DNA of 64,000 bases, from assembly GCA_046351415.1 (NCBI GenBank), contig JAXLYO010000013.1, positions 62,001-126,000 of the forward strand, given 5' to 3'. The position numbers and the translations under genes are program-made. Below, one piece after another: positions 35,312-43,983 of the stretch. How positions within the stretch are numbered: the stretch's first letter is position 1; each line of letters begins with the position of its first letter. This DNA is from JABFRG01 sp046351415 (GTDB taxonomy: Bacteria; Myxococcota_A; Polyangia; Polyangiales; Polyangiaceae). A model generated the notes under the pieces. The model saw nothing but the letters and a program-made list of their open reading frames with translations. It searched no databases and had not been told where the DNA came from.

Positions 35312-36788
35312 ATGATACGCTTCCGTGCCGTGGCCGCGGAGCTCAGCAATGGCACCCTCGTGGGTGGCAAATTCCGAGTGACCGAGAAACTCGGCGAGGG
35401 CGGCATGGGCTCAGTCTATGCGGGCGTTCACGTCGACCTGGGGCAGCGGGTCGCCATCAAAGTGATCCTCTCGGGCGAGATCAACGACGAGATGCTGAAG
35501 CGCTTCCGCCGTGAGGCGCTCGTGCTCGCGCAGCTCGAAAGCGAGCATGCGGTCCGCGTCTTCGACTACGGGACGCTTCCCGATGGGGCGCCCTACCTGG
35601 TCATGGAGTTCTTGAAGGGCCAGGACCTCCAGGCGTACGTGAGCGCCCGCGGTCCCATCACGGTCGAGGAGGCCGCAGAGATCGGCACGTCTGTGTGCGA
35701 TGCTTTGGGAGACGCGCACAGCAAGGGCATCGTCCATCGCGACCTCAAGCCCTCAAACTTGTTCCTCGCGGAGCGACCCAATGGTCGCCGATTCGTGAAG
35801 GTTCTCGACTTCGGGCTCTCGCTCTTCAGGCCTGAAGGGCAAGAGCTCATCACGAAGACCCATGCCGTCCTAGGTACGCCGCTTTATGCGGCGCCGGAAC
35901 AGTTCAATGCGTCGCGCGATGCCGACGGTCGGGCGGATGTTTGGTCACTGGGCGCATCGCTCTACGAACTCGTCACGGGGCGTGTTCCGTTCCCGGCGGC
36001 GGACGTTGGCGGAGCTCGCGACGAAACTCCGTGCGGGGGCACCACCCGCGAGCAGCATCAATCCGCAGGTGCCGCAGGCGTTCTCCGATGTCCTCGCGAG
36101 GTGTCTGAAGCGAAAGCTAGAGGAACGCACGGCGACCGTCAGCGATCTCCGTCGTGAGCTCAAGGCGTTTCGCGCTCTCGGGAAGAGCAGCGCACTCTTC
36201 GGCGATGCTATGACCGAAGCCGAGCGCGCCGCCTTCGCCATCACCGAGGAAACGAATCTCGCCACGGCGTCGACCGCAGAAGTCGTCGCACTCGCAACAA
36301 CCGAGCGCACGCGCGGGCAGCCCGAGGTCGACGACCAACAACGCACGCCCAAGATGGTTCGCCCCGGAACACAGGGGAAGGCTCATGGGCTACTTCGGGC
36401 GCTCGTTTTTGCGGCCATCGCGTCGGTCTTCGCGGTGGCGATGGGTACGGCGGCCCTCTATTCGGTGCGCGCTCGTGAGCGGCGAGACGCACCCGCCGAC
36501 ACCACCGCGCAGGCGGCAGAGTCACGAACATCTGCGCCACCCGCGCACGCATCCACTGGTCCGATCACATCATCCGCGACAGCGACCATCGCCTCGATCG
36601 ACCCAACGCATTCCCAGGCGCCAGCGAATGATGGCGCGCTGCCACCGAAACCGAGCGCGCGCTCCGCTGCAAGTACGCACGTCGCAGCGGTCACTTCTCC
36701 CGCAACAACCACGAAGCCCCGAACTACGCCTCCGGCGCCGGTCAGCACCAAAGTCTACACGCCTGCAAGCCCCGGCGACCGTCACTGA
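35312..36788 (+). pseudogene. Ser/Thr protein kinase gene broken by a single-base frameshift
   Basis: The kinase domain is complete to the C-lobe: GEGGMGSVY (residues 28-36), Lys50 (VAIK), HRDLKPSN (142-149), DFG (166-168), GTPLYAAPEQF. After VTGRVPFPAA the frame goes wrong and stops at 36157. The next frame, open from 35886 to 36788, resumes the family pattern with TLAELATKLRAGAPPASS, followed by a transmembrane helix (RALVFAAIASVFAVAMGTAALYS) and a Ala/Thr/Pro-rich tail. Deleting one G in the GGCGGCGG run at 35995-36002 restores a single protein of about 491 residues. It is either a recent mutation or a sequencing/assembly error in a G run. Confidence 0.82.
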
Positions 36789-36882
36789 GCGCGCAGTGGG
36801 GGCAGTGGGGAATGGGCTCCCTCGCGAGCTTTTCGACAAGTGACGTCATGCGAGATCACGCGCGAAGCGGGTTGCGGCCGCA

Positions 36883-37509
36883 TCACTTCAACTCGAGGTC
36901 CTCCTTGAGGTGCGGGGGCACTTCGATGAACGCCCCCTGGCTGTCGTAGAATTCGATGAAGAACGTGCCTTTGCCGAGGAGCGAGTTGAAGTTCGTCTGC
37001 TTGCAGAAGATGTCTTGAATGGTCAGAACGGGCTTGTGCGTGGTGTCGTAGATCTCTGCGCGCACGTTCTTGTGGACGCAGAGCACCACGTTCTCGAGCT
37101 TGTTGATTTTGTTGTTGCCGTTGATGATCCATTCGCCGACGACACCGGGCGCACAGGCGGCCCCGACATCGGCCGGAGCGCAGCTGGACTTCGTCACGCA
37201 AGCGCCGCTGTAAGCGCAGGCCTTGTCGTTCGCGCACGTGGGCGAACAAACCGGACCTCGAGCTGCGTCACCCCCGTCACCGCCGTCTAGAAGCGACGGG
37301 GCCGAGTCAGGGGAAGCATCGTTCGATGGGTCCAATGGGAGGGGGAGTGCGGCGTCGACCGACTGAATGGCGTCGGGCGCGTTGCTGGGGGTGCCTGCGT
37401 CGGTCCCTGTTCCCTCTGACTCTTGCGTGCATGCTGCGGTGAGGGCGAGCGCCGTTCCGGTCGCGAGGCAAAAGAGGAGGTGCTGTGTTCTGCGCGGAGT
37501 AGCCTTCAT
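36883..37509 (-). CDS. Exported lipoprotein of unknown function
   Basis: A 208-residue lipoprotein (lipobox LTAAC). The linker is Asp/Pro-rich. The mature domain begins with a Cys-rich stretch (VCSPTCANDKACAYSGACVTKSSC) and continues VVGEWIINGNNKINKLENVVLCVHKNVRAEIYDTTHKPVLTIQD, a beta-rich layout. No family recognised. It is convergent with the kinase and divergent from the FG-GAP gene. Confidence 0.7.
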   Translation of the reverse strand: MKATPRRTQHLLFCLATGTALALTAACTQESEGTGTDAGTPSNAPDAIQSVDAALPLPLDPSNDASPDSAPSLLDGGDGGDAARGPVCSPTCANDKACAYSGACVTKSSCAPADVGAACAPGVVGEWIINGNNKINKLENVVLCVHKNVRAEIYDTTHKPVLTIQDIFCKQTNFNSLLGKGTFFIEFYDSQGAFIEVPPHLKEDLELK

Positions 37510-37579
37510 GCGACAAGCTATCTGCATCGACCGTGCCGCGGATGTGGCCCGCGATCTACGCGATGGACAACGCCCCTGT

Positions 37580-37595
37580 GCGGACTCGAGTCCGC
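37580..37595. repeat. 16-bp perfect palindrome between divergent genes
   Basis: GCGGACTCGAGTCCGC reads the same on both strands. It is nested inside larger inverted arms GCCCCTG (37572-37578) and CAGGGGC, with a partial third copy CTCGAGTCCGC following. It lies between two divergent exported-protein genes and could be an operator or a cruciform; function unknown. Confidence 0.5.
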
Positions 37596-37715
37596 AATCG
37601 CCTACCTGCAGGGGCCTCGAGTCCGCATCCCTTCGTCGTTGCGCGCACGCTCGATACTTTTCCCGAATGAAGCAACCCGAATGGCGCTCGCCATGCGGGC
37701 TGCTAGAGAGCCTCC

Positions 37716-39395
37716 GTGCGAACCAAAGCTTGCTCAACGCCTCTCCTGCGAAGTCTTTTTGCGCTCGCGATCGTCGCGTGCGGGAGCGAGCCCGCCCTCG
37801 CACCGATCGCCGCAGGGCCTGACGGGGGAGTGACCGGAATCGGCGAAGGCTCCACGCACGCGGATGCCGGAGCCGACGCGAGTACATCCGCGAGCGATGC
37901 TGGCGCTCCTGATGGGGCCCGCGCCGATGGCGCCGACGCGACGAGCCCACGGGCACCCTTGTCGAAGGTCGATGCATACATCAAGGCGAGTCACTCGGCA
38001 GCGAACGCCGAGTTTGGCGTGGTCGCTCTTTCCGGCGACGGAAACACGATGGCCGTCGGGGCGATTGCCGAAGCGAGCTGTTCGAGCAACCAGAGCGATA
38101 CCGGCTGTGCGCAGGCGGGCGCGGTCTACGTATTTCGGCTGAGTGGCAGCGCGTGGACCCAGGAAGCCTATGTCAAAGCGAGCAACCCCGGCGCCGGCGA
38201 CAAGTTCGGATCGTCGATCGCGCTCTCGACCGACGGAAGCACCCTCGCGATTGGCGCCGTCGGCGAGGCAAGCTGCGCCGACGGTGTTGGGGGTGTCCAA
38301 ACCGACAACGGTTGTTCGCACGCGGGCGCTGCGTACATTTTTCGTCGAAACGCGAGTGCGGTGTGGACGCAAGAGGCGTACCTCAAGGCGAGCCATTCTG
38401 ACGCGAGCGATTGGTTCGGTGCGCGCGTCGCCCTCAGTAGCTCGGGCGACGAGCTCGCCGTCAGCGCCATCGGCGAATCGAGCTGCGCCGACGGCACGGA
38501 TGGCGACGAGACGAACAACGGATGCAACAGCGCGGGCGCCGTGTATGTGTTCAAGCGCGGAGGCGCGGCCACCTGGACGAAGCACGCCTACCTGAAAGCC
38601 AGCAACTCCCGGACCTATGCAGGCTTCGGTGACGCGATCGCACTCTCTTCGGATGGGCTCACGCTCGCGGTCGGCTCGTCCGGCGAGTCCAGTTGCGCGA
38701 CTGGTTTGGGCGGCAACCAAGCCGATACGGCGTGTCCGTATGCAGGGGCGGTCTACCTTTTTCACCAGAGTGGCGCCGCAGCGTGGAGCCAAGTCGCGTA
38801 CGTCAAAGCGAGCACCGTCGAACCCGACGATCGCTTCGGTGGGCACCTCGCTCTCTCGAGCGACGGATCGACGATGGCCGTCAGTGCGACCCTCGAGGGG
38901 AGCTGCGCCGACGGCATCGGGGGAAGTGAATCCGACAATGCGTGCAAGAACGCGGGCGCCGTCTTCGTCTTCCATCTGGAATCGGGAAGCTATGTGCAGC
39001 GTGCCTACGTCAAGGCGAGCAACTCCGACAAGAACGACTTGTTCGGAAAAGGACTTGCCCTCTCGGGCGACGGAGCCCGTCTTGCCGTCGGCGCCCAGAA
39101 CGAATCGAGCTGCGCCACGGGCCTTGGCGGAAGCGAGACGAACAACGGTTGCGAAGGTGCCGGAGCGGTCTACGTATTCCGTCGCAATGCGGCATCCACC
39201 TGGACCCAAGAGTCGTACGTCAAAGCGAGCAACACCGAAGCCGGAGACAGCTTTGGCTACGCCCTTGCCCTCTCGGGCGACGGCAAGCTCCTCGCCGTGG
39301 GCGCGAACCTCGAAGACAGCTGCGCCGATGGCCTAGGCGGAAGCCAAACCGACAACGCCTGCAAGAGCGCCGGCGCCGTGTATGTGTTTCGATGA
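37716..39395 (+). CDS. FG-GAP (integrin-like beta-propeller) repeat lipoprotein
   Basis: A 559-residue lipoprotein with GTG start and lipobox AIVAC. A Ala/Asp/Gly-rich linker is followed by seven to eight tandem repeats of about 65 residues, each reading like AYVKASNxxAGDxFGxxLALSGDGxxLAVGAxxE followed by SCADGxGGxQTDNxCxxAGAVYVFRR. The LSxDGxTLAVGA core and the FG turn match integrin-type FG-GAP blades that fold as a beta-propeller, probably binding Ca2+ through Asp residues. Each blade also has a conserved pair of Cys. Repeat similarity at DNA level suggests recent internal duplication. Probably surface-exposed. Confidence 0.84.
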   Translation: MRTKACSTPLLRSLFALAIVACGSEPALAPIAAGPDGGVTGIGEGSTHADAGADASTSASDAGAPDGARADGADATSPRAPLSKVDAYIKASHSAANAEFGVVALSGDGNTMAVGAIAEASCSSNQSDTGCAQAGAVYVFRLSGSAWTQEAYVKASNPGAGDKFGSSIALSTDGSTLAIGAVGEASCADGVGGVQTDNGCSHAGAAYIFRRNASAVWTQEAYLKASHSDASDWFGARVALSSSGDELAVSAIGESSCADGTDGDETNNGCNSAGAVYVFKRGGAATWTKHAYLKASNSRTYAGFGDAIALSSDGLTLAVGSSGESSCATGLGGNQADTACPYAGAVYLFHQSGAAAWSQVAYVKASTVEPDDRFGGHLALSSDGSTMAVSATLEGSCADGIGGSESDNACKNAGAVFVFHLESGSYVQRAYVKASNSDKNDLFGKGLALSGDGARLAVGAQNESSCATGLGGSETNNGCEGAGAVYVFRRNAASTWTQESYVKASNTEAGDSFGYALALSGDGKLLAVGANLEDSCADGLGGSQTDNACKSAGAVYVFR

Positions 39396-39910
39396 GGTTC
39401 GTCATGCCGTTTCGTCTGCGAGCAAGGATTCGCCCGGCCGCTCGGACAGAACGCGTTCTTGCCGCTCCACTCTCTTCGGAAACATTCGTGTGACCTACAC
39501 TCATGGACTTCTCCAGGGCCAGAGTCTCCTTCCATTCGCGGCATGCTGCGGACATCGTCCACGTTGCCTGCAAACCTCGCTCCTCCGCGAATTTTCGAAT
39601 CTCCTGTAGCTTGAGTCGAAAGAATTCCTTTCGTCGATTGACCTTGTTTACCTGTTGCGTGACGAAGTGCCCGGACCACGTCCTCCAGCGAATGGTGAAT
39701 GAGCGTGTGGTTCTGCGGAACCTACAGCCTCGTCGGCCAACTCGAGTGGCGGCGCTTTCGAGCTCCGTTACGCCCTCACCTTCGAGCGAGGCCATGTGTA
39801 CTACGTGAAGGTGTTTCTGGACCCACGCGACCTGCGTGTCGCCGACGAGAGCGTGCAGCAGCTTGCGGAGCGCTTCGAGGTGCTCAGTGGCGGTTAGGTG
39901 TGCAATGCAC
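39396..39910. other. Gene-poor stretch with short coding remnants
   Basis: No intact gene is seen. From 39703 to 39897 the plus strand has an open stretch with coding-like content ending ERGHVYYVKVFLDPRDLRVADE before a TAG, resembling the C-terminal strands of an NTF2/SnoaL-type protein, but there is a TGA at 39700 and no start. On the minus strand around 39500-39640 a short helical stretch (EFFRLKLQEIRKFAEERG) also looks coding-like. Both are probably decayed genes. Confidence 0.35.
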
Positions 39911-40222
39911 CTAGTGGTCGTTCGTCGATGCGCGCTGGGGCTGCGCATCGATCCGTCGCGCCTTGTGTACGAAGCCGAAATAGGCGGTCACCAGAAACAA
40001 CAAGGTGTGCAACGTAGCCCGTGCAAAGCCCGCGGCTGGCGTTTGAACGACTGTGGTGCCAGCGAGAGGGATCGAGACGTTCATCCACGCCAGATAGAAT
40101 TGAACGCCGGCGCTCACGAAGAATGCGCCGGCAAGGAACTTTCGAAAGTCCCTGCTGCGGTACACCAAGTAGCCGGTACCTCCAATGAAACCTGCGGCCA
40201 CCATCACGTAGACAGCGATCAT
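39911..40222 (-). CDS. Small integral membrane protein
   Basis: A 103-residue protein with about three hydrophobic helices (VYVMVAAGFIGGTGYLVY, FLAGAFFVSAGVQFYLAWM, TLHTLLFLVTAYFGFV) and a basic, polar C-terminus. No family recognised by eye. It stands alone, 29 bases downstream of the next minus-strand gene and possibly co-transcribed with it. Confidence 0.62.
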   Translation of the reverse strand: MIAVYVMVAAGFIGGTGYLVYRSRDFRKFLAGAFFVSAGVQFYLAWMNVSIPLAGTTVVQTPAAGFARATLHTLLFLVTAYFGFVHKARRIDAQPQRASTNDH

Positions 40223-40251
40223 CGTTTGTCCCTTCCTCCGTCCTTAGTTGT

Positions 40252-40668
40252 TTAGATCCAACGCGCGAGCGCCGGATCGCGCTCGACCACGCGAAGGAGT
40301 AGCTCCTCGACCGTTGCGGCGATGACCGAGGTCTCCTCGTATTCGGGCTCTTCGCCGCAGACGACACGATGGCGCGAGCGTTCGATGGCAAAGTACGCGT
40401 TGCCAGACTTCACCGATAGGAGAATGGGGAAATGCGAATCCCAAAACGCTCGTATCCGCGCGGACCACGCGGCGTCGTCGTGCGCTGCGTCCAGTGACTG
40501 GCGTTCCCACTCGTTCCACGCGTGCGCGCTCTCCGTCACTTCGGAATAGTCGCAAACCGTAAGCAGCCACGCTTTTTCGTCTGGTCCGACAACCGCGCGC
40601 GTCTCGCGCACGAGCGCCTCGTAGCCCGTCGGGATCCAAGGATACCGAGCCGAGACCGCAGAAGGCAT
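40252..40668 (-). CDS. Small cytoplasmic protein, possibly SMI1/KNR4-like
   Basis: A protein of about 138 residues starting MPSAVSARYPWIPTGYEALV. The C-terminal part (FPILLSVKSGNAYFAIERSRHRVVCGEEPEYEETSVIAATVEELLLRVVE) recalls SUKH/SMI1-KNR4 domains, which act as immunity or scaffolding proteins, but the match is weak. A start at 40734 lies inside the terminal repeat of the neighbouring transposon, so the native start may be 40668 or may have been lost in the insertion. No Shine-Dalgarno is visible. Confidence 0.5.
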   Translation of the reverse strand: MPSAVSARYPWIPTGYEALVRETRAVVGPDEKAWLLTVCDYSEVTESAHAWNEWERQSLDAAHDDAAWSARIRAFWDSHFPILLSVKSGNAYFAIERSRHRVVCGEEPEYEETSVIAATVEELLLRVVERDPALARWI

Positions 40669-40783
40669 GGGCGCAGAACGCTCGAGTGTGCAGCGCGCCA
40701 CTTGATGATCAGTTGACGAGGTAGAAAAACACATAGCACCCGTCCCTCGATTTTGGCTCAGGAGCCGAACGAGGAGAAGGGTC

Positions 40784-42970
40784 ATGACGAAGAAAAAGAC
40801 GAGAGAGAGAGGTACGACTCGAAGCGTGCGGAGCACGAGGATGCAGGGAAAGCGTGCACCCGGAAGTCGCGCGCCGTATTCCCCGGAGATCCGAGAAGAG
40901 GCCGTGCGGCAGTGCGTGGAAGGTGGCGCAACCTTGTATGCGGTGTCGCGCGCGCTGGGGATCCCCAACGCGACGATATCGATGTGGGTGCAGCGGTATC
41001 GAGCGGGAGGTTTTGCAGCGCTGAATCCGACGACGCGTTCACCCGCGCAACGCGTGCGCGCTGCCTCCTATGAGGCGCGGCGTGAAGCGGTGGTCGAGAC
41101 GCGTGAGAAGCATCCGGAGTTTGGGACGCGTCGAATTCGTGACGTGCTTCGTCGCTTCGAGGCGATTGGTGTGTCGGAGACGCAGGTGCGAGCGATCCTT
41201 CACGAAGCGGGCTTGATTTCAACGCCGCGCCAAAGGGTCGAGAAGCCGCACGGTCCGCGTCGTTTCGAGCGTGCGGAGCCGAATCAGCTTTGGCAGTCGG
41301 ACATCTTCACGTTTCTGCTTCGCAAGCACGAGCGCGTGTATCTAACCGGCTTCATGGATGATCATTCGCGCTTTCTCGTCTCGCACGTGCTCGGGCACCA
41401 TCAACGCTCGGAGCTGGTGATGGAGGCATTGCGCCGCGCCATCGCTTCGTACGGCGTGCCGCGCGAAGTCCTGACGGATCAGGGGCGGCAGTACACGGCG
41501 TGGCGCGGCACGACGGACTTCGAGCGCGAGCTTCATCGCGAGGGAATTCGCCACATCAAGAGCCGTCCACAGCATCCACAGACGCTTGGGAAAATCGAGC
41601 GATTCTGGAAGACGCTTTGGGATGAGTTCCTGTCGCGCACGGTGTTTGCGGACTTTGCGGACTGCGAAAGGCGCCTCGGCCTTTTCGTGCAGGCCTACAA
41701 CTTCCAAAGGCCGCATCAAGGCATCGAGGGCGACGTGCCTGCTGACCGCTTCTTTCGTGCGGCGCCGCAGGTCCGAGCGGCCGTGGAGCGAAGCGTCGAA
41801 CAGAACGCGATGCGAATGGCACACGAGCAACCGCCGCGACCGCCGTTTTATCTGGTGGGTCGTCTTGGCGACCGAGACTTGAGCATCGCAGCGACGGGGA
41901 CGGGGCTGCAGGTACAGATGGGGGACGAAGCCCCGAGACGAATCGAACTACCGAGCGAGGAGAAGGAAGATGAGCACAGCGCAACCACGCGATGGCGTCA
42001 AACGGAGGAGGCGGAGAGCATCGTCACGGAAGCCCCGTTGGATCCTCACGGCGAAGGACCTGGACGTCGTCGCGCAGCGGCGTTGCCTGATGATTTTGAG
42101 CGTGCTCAGTGGCGAGAAGAACGTGGAGGAGGCCGCATTGGAAGCGGAGATGTCTCCAGCGATGTACTACCAGCTCGAGAAGAAGGCGCTTATAGCAATG
42201 CTCGCGGCGCTGGTGCCGGGCGCGACTACGGACGGGACGCCGGCGCCGCGGGTCCGGCAACTCGAGGAGAAGGTGACGCACCTCGAGCAGCTGCGTCGTC
42301 GTACCGAGCGTCTACTCTTCTTGACGCGCCAAGTGCTGGGGCCAGATCCGACGAAGCCACGCAAGCGCGGTCGGCCGAAGAAGGACCCGAACTCGATGCC
42401 GAGTGGGGAGAGGCTCTCGCGCGACTCGCGGACTGCGAAGACGACGAAGCGGGAGACGACCCCTTCGATGCGGATGCCGGTTGGCGAGACCGCGCCCTGA
42501 TTTGGGACCGGAAGCTTGCTGGCGAGGCGTGCGAAGATGGGAACAATGACGAAGAAGACGTATACGCCGGCGCCCGAAGTCCCCACGGAGCTCCGCGCTC
42601 GGTATCAGCAAGTGCTCGAGGTGTTGTCGGGCATGACGACGGTGAGCGAAGCAGCTCGTCGCCTCGGGATGTCGCGCAATCGTTTTCAAACCTTGATGCA
42701 TCGGGGCCTTCAAAGCCTGCTTGGCACGCTTGGTCCCCAGGCGCCTGGCAGACCCGCGCGTCCGACGCGGGAAGTGGAGCTGGAGGAGGAGGTGTCACGA
42801 CTGCAGCGGGAGAATGCTCGCCTTCACGAACAGGCAGCGATGACGGAGCGTTTGATGGGCATGGCGGGAGAATTTCTTCGCGGTCGTCCAATGCTCTCGA
42901 GACGCGAGTCGAAGCCGAAGAAAGCGAAGACAGAAGCGGGGGCGAAGAGCAAGGAGGAGGAAGAACATGA
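40784..42970 (+). CDS. DDE integrase-core transposase with long open C-terminal extension
   Basis: Transposase 1. The start has AGGAG 7 bases upstream. Residues about 30-110 are a helix-turn-helix (YSPEIREEAVRQCVEGGATLYAVSRALGIPNATISMWVQRYR) and a second HTH-like linker. An rve-type catalytic core follows: Asp in LWQSDIFTF, Asp in EVLTDQGRQYTAW and Glu in PQTLGKIERFWKTLW. It then has the IS481/IS3-type tail FQRPHQGIEGDVPADRFF and PFYLVGRLGDRDLSI. The family normally ends at about residue 400; here the frame stays open for 728 residues, running over the whole middle gene and the start of transposase 2. A single inserted base just before 41970 would end it at TGA 41971-41973 as an ATGA overlap. 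Whether the long tail is made is unknown. Confidence 0.85.
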   Translation: MTKKKTRERGTTRSVRSTRMQGKRAPGSRAPYSPEIREEAVRQCVEGGATLYAVSRALGIPNATISMWVQRYRAGGFAALNPTTRSPAQRVRAASYEARREAVVETREKHPEFGTRRIRDVLRRFEAIGVSETQVRAILHEAGLISTPRQRVEKPHGPRRFERAEPNQLWQSDIFTFLLRKHERVYLTGFMDDHSRFLVSHVLGHHQRSELVMEALRRAIASYGVPREVLTDQGRQYTAWRGTTDFERELHREGIRHIKSRPQHPQTLGKIERFWKTLWDEFLSRTVFADFADCERRLGLFVQAYNFQRPHQGIEGDVPADRFFRAAPQVRAAVERSVEQNAMRMAHEQPPRPPFYLVGRLGDRDLSIAATGTGLQVQMGDEAPRRIELPSEEKEDEHSATTRWRQTEEAESIVTEAPLDPHGEGPGRRRAAALPDDFERAQWREERGGGRIGSGDVSSDVLPAREEGAYSNARGAGAGRDYGRDAGAAGPATRGEGDAPRAAASSYRASTLLDAPSAGARSDEATQARSAEEGPELDAEWGEALARLADCEDDEAGDDPFDADAGWRDRALIWDRKLAGEACEDGNNDEEDVYAGARSPHGAPRSVSASARGVVGHDDGERSSSSPRDVAQSFSNLDASGPSKPAWHAWSPGAWQTRASDAGSGAGGGGVTTAAGECSPSRTGSDDGAFDGHGGRISSRSSNALETRVEAEESEDRSGGEEQGGGRT
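41970..42500 (+). CDS. Middle transposon gene: HTH and coiled-coil protein
   Basis: A 176-residue protein with an excellent ribosome-binding site (GAGGAGAAGGAAG before the ATG). A helix-turn-helix-like segment (LMILSVLSGEKNVEEAALEAEMSPAMYYQLEKKALIAMLAAL) is followed by a coiled coil (VRQLEEKVTHLEQLRRRTERLLFL) and a basic RKRGRPKKD tract. The same order (VLEVLSGMTTVSEAARRLGMSRNRFQTLMHRGLQSLLGTLGP, then a coiled coil) is found at the N-terminus of transposase 2, so it resembles a stand-alone DNA-binding/oligomerisation module. It is fully nested, in another frame, within the open frame of transposase 1. Confidence 0.7.
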   Translation: MSTAQPRDGVKRRRRRASSRKPRWILTAKDLDVVAQRRCLMILSVLSGEKNVEEAALEAEMSPAMYYQLEKKALIAMLAALVPGATTDGTPAPRVRQLEEKVTHLEQLRRRTERLLFLTRQVLGPDPTKPRKRGRPKKDPNSMPSGERLSRDSRTAKTTKRETTPSMRMPVGETAP

Positions 42971-43955
42971 GCGGCGCACCTTTTTCATGGCGCGCACGAA
43001 AGACCTGGCTTGCGCGGGCCTTCCAGTCTCGCGAGTTGCAAACGTGATGGGAGTAAGCGTCCGCACCATCCATCGATGGGAGCAAGAGAGCGCTAGCCGC
43101 GCGCGCCGCAAGCCTCGCCCTGCACTTCCACTGTCCGTGAAGGAGGAAGTCGCCTCGAAAGTGAGGGCGCTTCACGGACTCATCGGTGCGGAGGCGCTTC
43201 GTCATGCGGTCGTCGGGGTCTCTCGTAGGCAGGCGGCTGCCATCAAGCGCGAGACGCTCGTCCTGATGGAGCGCGAGCGAATCGACGAGGCCACGCACAT
43301 CCAAGTCACCGAGCCGGGCATCGTCCGTGGCTTCGACGCGATGGAACTTCCGTCATGCGAAGGCCGAAGGTGGCTTCTCGTCAGCGCAGATGCATGCGTA
43401 CCGTTTCGCACGAGCGCACCTCTCGTCGAGCGCTACGACAGCGAAGCCGTCGCGAACGCTCTACGCCAAGACTTCGAATTACACGGTCCTCCTCTCGTGC
43501 TTCGCTTCGACCGGGCCAGCGCGCACAAGACACCCGAAGTGCGTGCGGTGCTCGACGAGTACGAGGTGTTGCTTCTCCACGGGCCGCCTCGTTACCCGCG
43601 CTACTACGGCCAACTAGAAAGACAGAATCGAGAACACCGAGCGTGGCTCGAGCACCTCGGTGCAACGTCGAGCAGAGCGTTGGAACACCATCGGGACAAC
43701 ATGCTGTTGGCTTTGAACACTGCGTGGCCGCGACGCAAACTGGGCTGGCGAACGCCGAGCGAGGTCTGGAAAACTCGCACAACAGAGCGCTTTAATCGAC
43801 GACAGCTGCGGACAGAGGTGCGTCGAAAAGCTGCACGTCTCCTGGCAAAGCACGATCGAAAAATCATGTCGCGAGACTTGGCAGACAGGCTCGCGATAGA
43901 GCACACTTTAGCTAGACGAGGTCTCGTGAGGCGAAATTCGGGGATGAGGTGCTAA
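42546..43955 (+). CDS. Second DDE integrase-core transposase
   Basis: Transposase 2, 469 residues from the ATG at 42546 (an ATG at 42537 is an alternative). The N-terminus is an HTH plus coiled coil like the middle gene. A second HTH (LACAGLPVSRVANVMGVSVRTIHRWEQE) precedes the catalytic core: Asp in IVRGFDAMELP, Asp in LRFDRASAHKTPEV and Glu in YYGQLERQNREHRAWLEHL. It ends with a basic segment reaching into the right inverted repeat; its TAA stop (43953-43955) is inside the terminal repeat. Confidence 0.8.
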   Translation: MTKKTYTPAPEVPTELRARYQQVLEVLSGMTTVSEAARRLGMSRNRFQTLMHRGLQSLLGTLGPQAPGRPARPTREVELEEEVSRLQRENARLHEQAAMTERLMGMAGEFLRGRPMLSRRESKPKKAKTEAGAKSKEEEEHERRTFFMARTKDLACAGLPVSRVANVMGVSVRTIHRWEQESASRARRKPRPALPLSVKEEVASKVRALHGLIGAEALRHAVVGVSRRQAAAIKRETLVLMERERIDEATHIQVTEPGIVRGFDAMELPSCEGRRWLLVSADACVPFRTSAPLVERYDSEAVANALRQDFELHGPPLVLRFDRASAHKTPEVRAVLDEYEVLLLHGPPRYPRYYGQLERQNREHRAWLEHLGATSSRALEHHRDNMLLALNTAWPRRKLGWRTPSEVWKTRTTERFNRRQLRTEVRRKAARLLAKHDRKIMSRDLADRLAIEHTLARRGLVRRNSGMRC

Positions 43956-43983
43956 GTGATTTCGACCTCAGCAATCGATCATC

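Larger units (their letters stand above)
40704..43983 (+). mobile_element. Transposon with two DDE transposases and imperfect terminal inverted repeats
   Basis: About 3.3 kb. The left end (GATGATC, then TTG, GAGGT, GAAA, CAC, TAGCACC from 40704 to 40740) recurs inverted at the right end (GGTGCTA at 43948-43954 out to GATCATC at 43977-43983). The similarity continues inward (TAGCACC, TCCC, CGA, TTT, CTCA, GAG), giving imperfect inverted repeats of roughly 70 bp. No target-site duplication can be seen, and exact ends are uncertain by several bases. It carries three overlapping or adjacent plus-strand genes and has removed the 5' part of the gene on its right. Confidence 0.75.

Noticed and set aside
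38168..39336. CRISPR-like periodicity in the FG-GAP gene
   Set aside because: The about 200-base periodicity is explained by protein repeats in an open frame; units are too long and spacers too similar for CRISPR.
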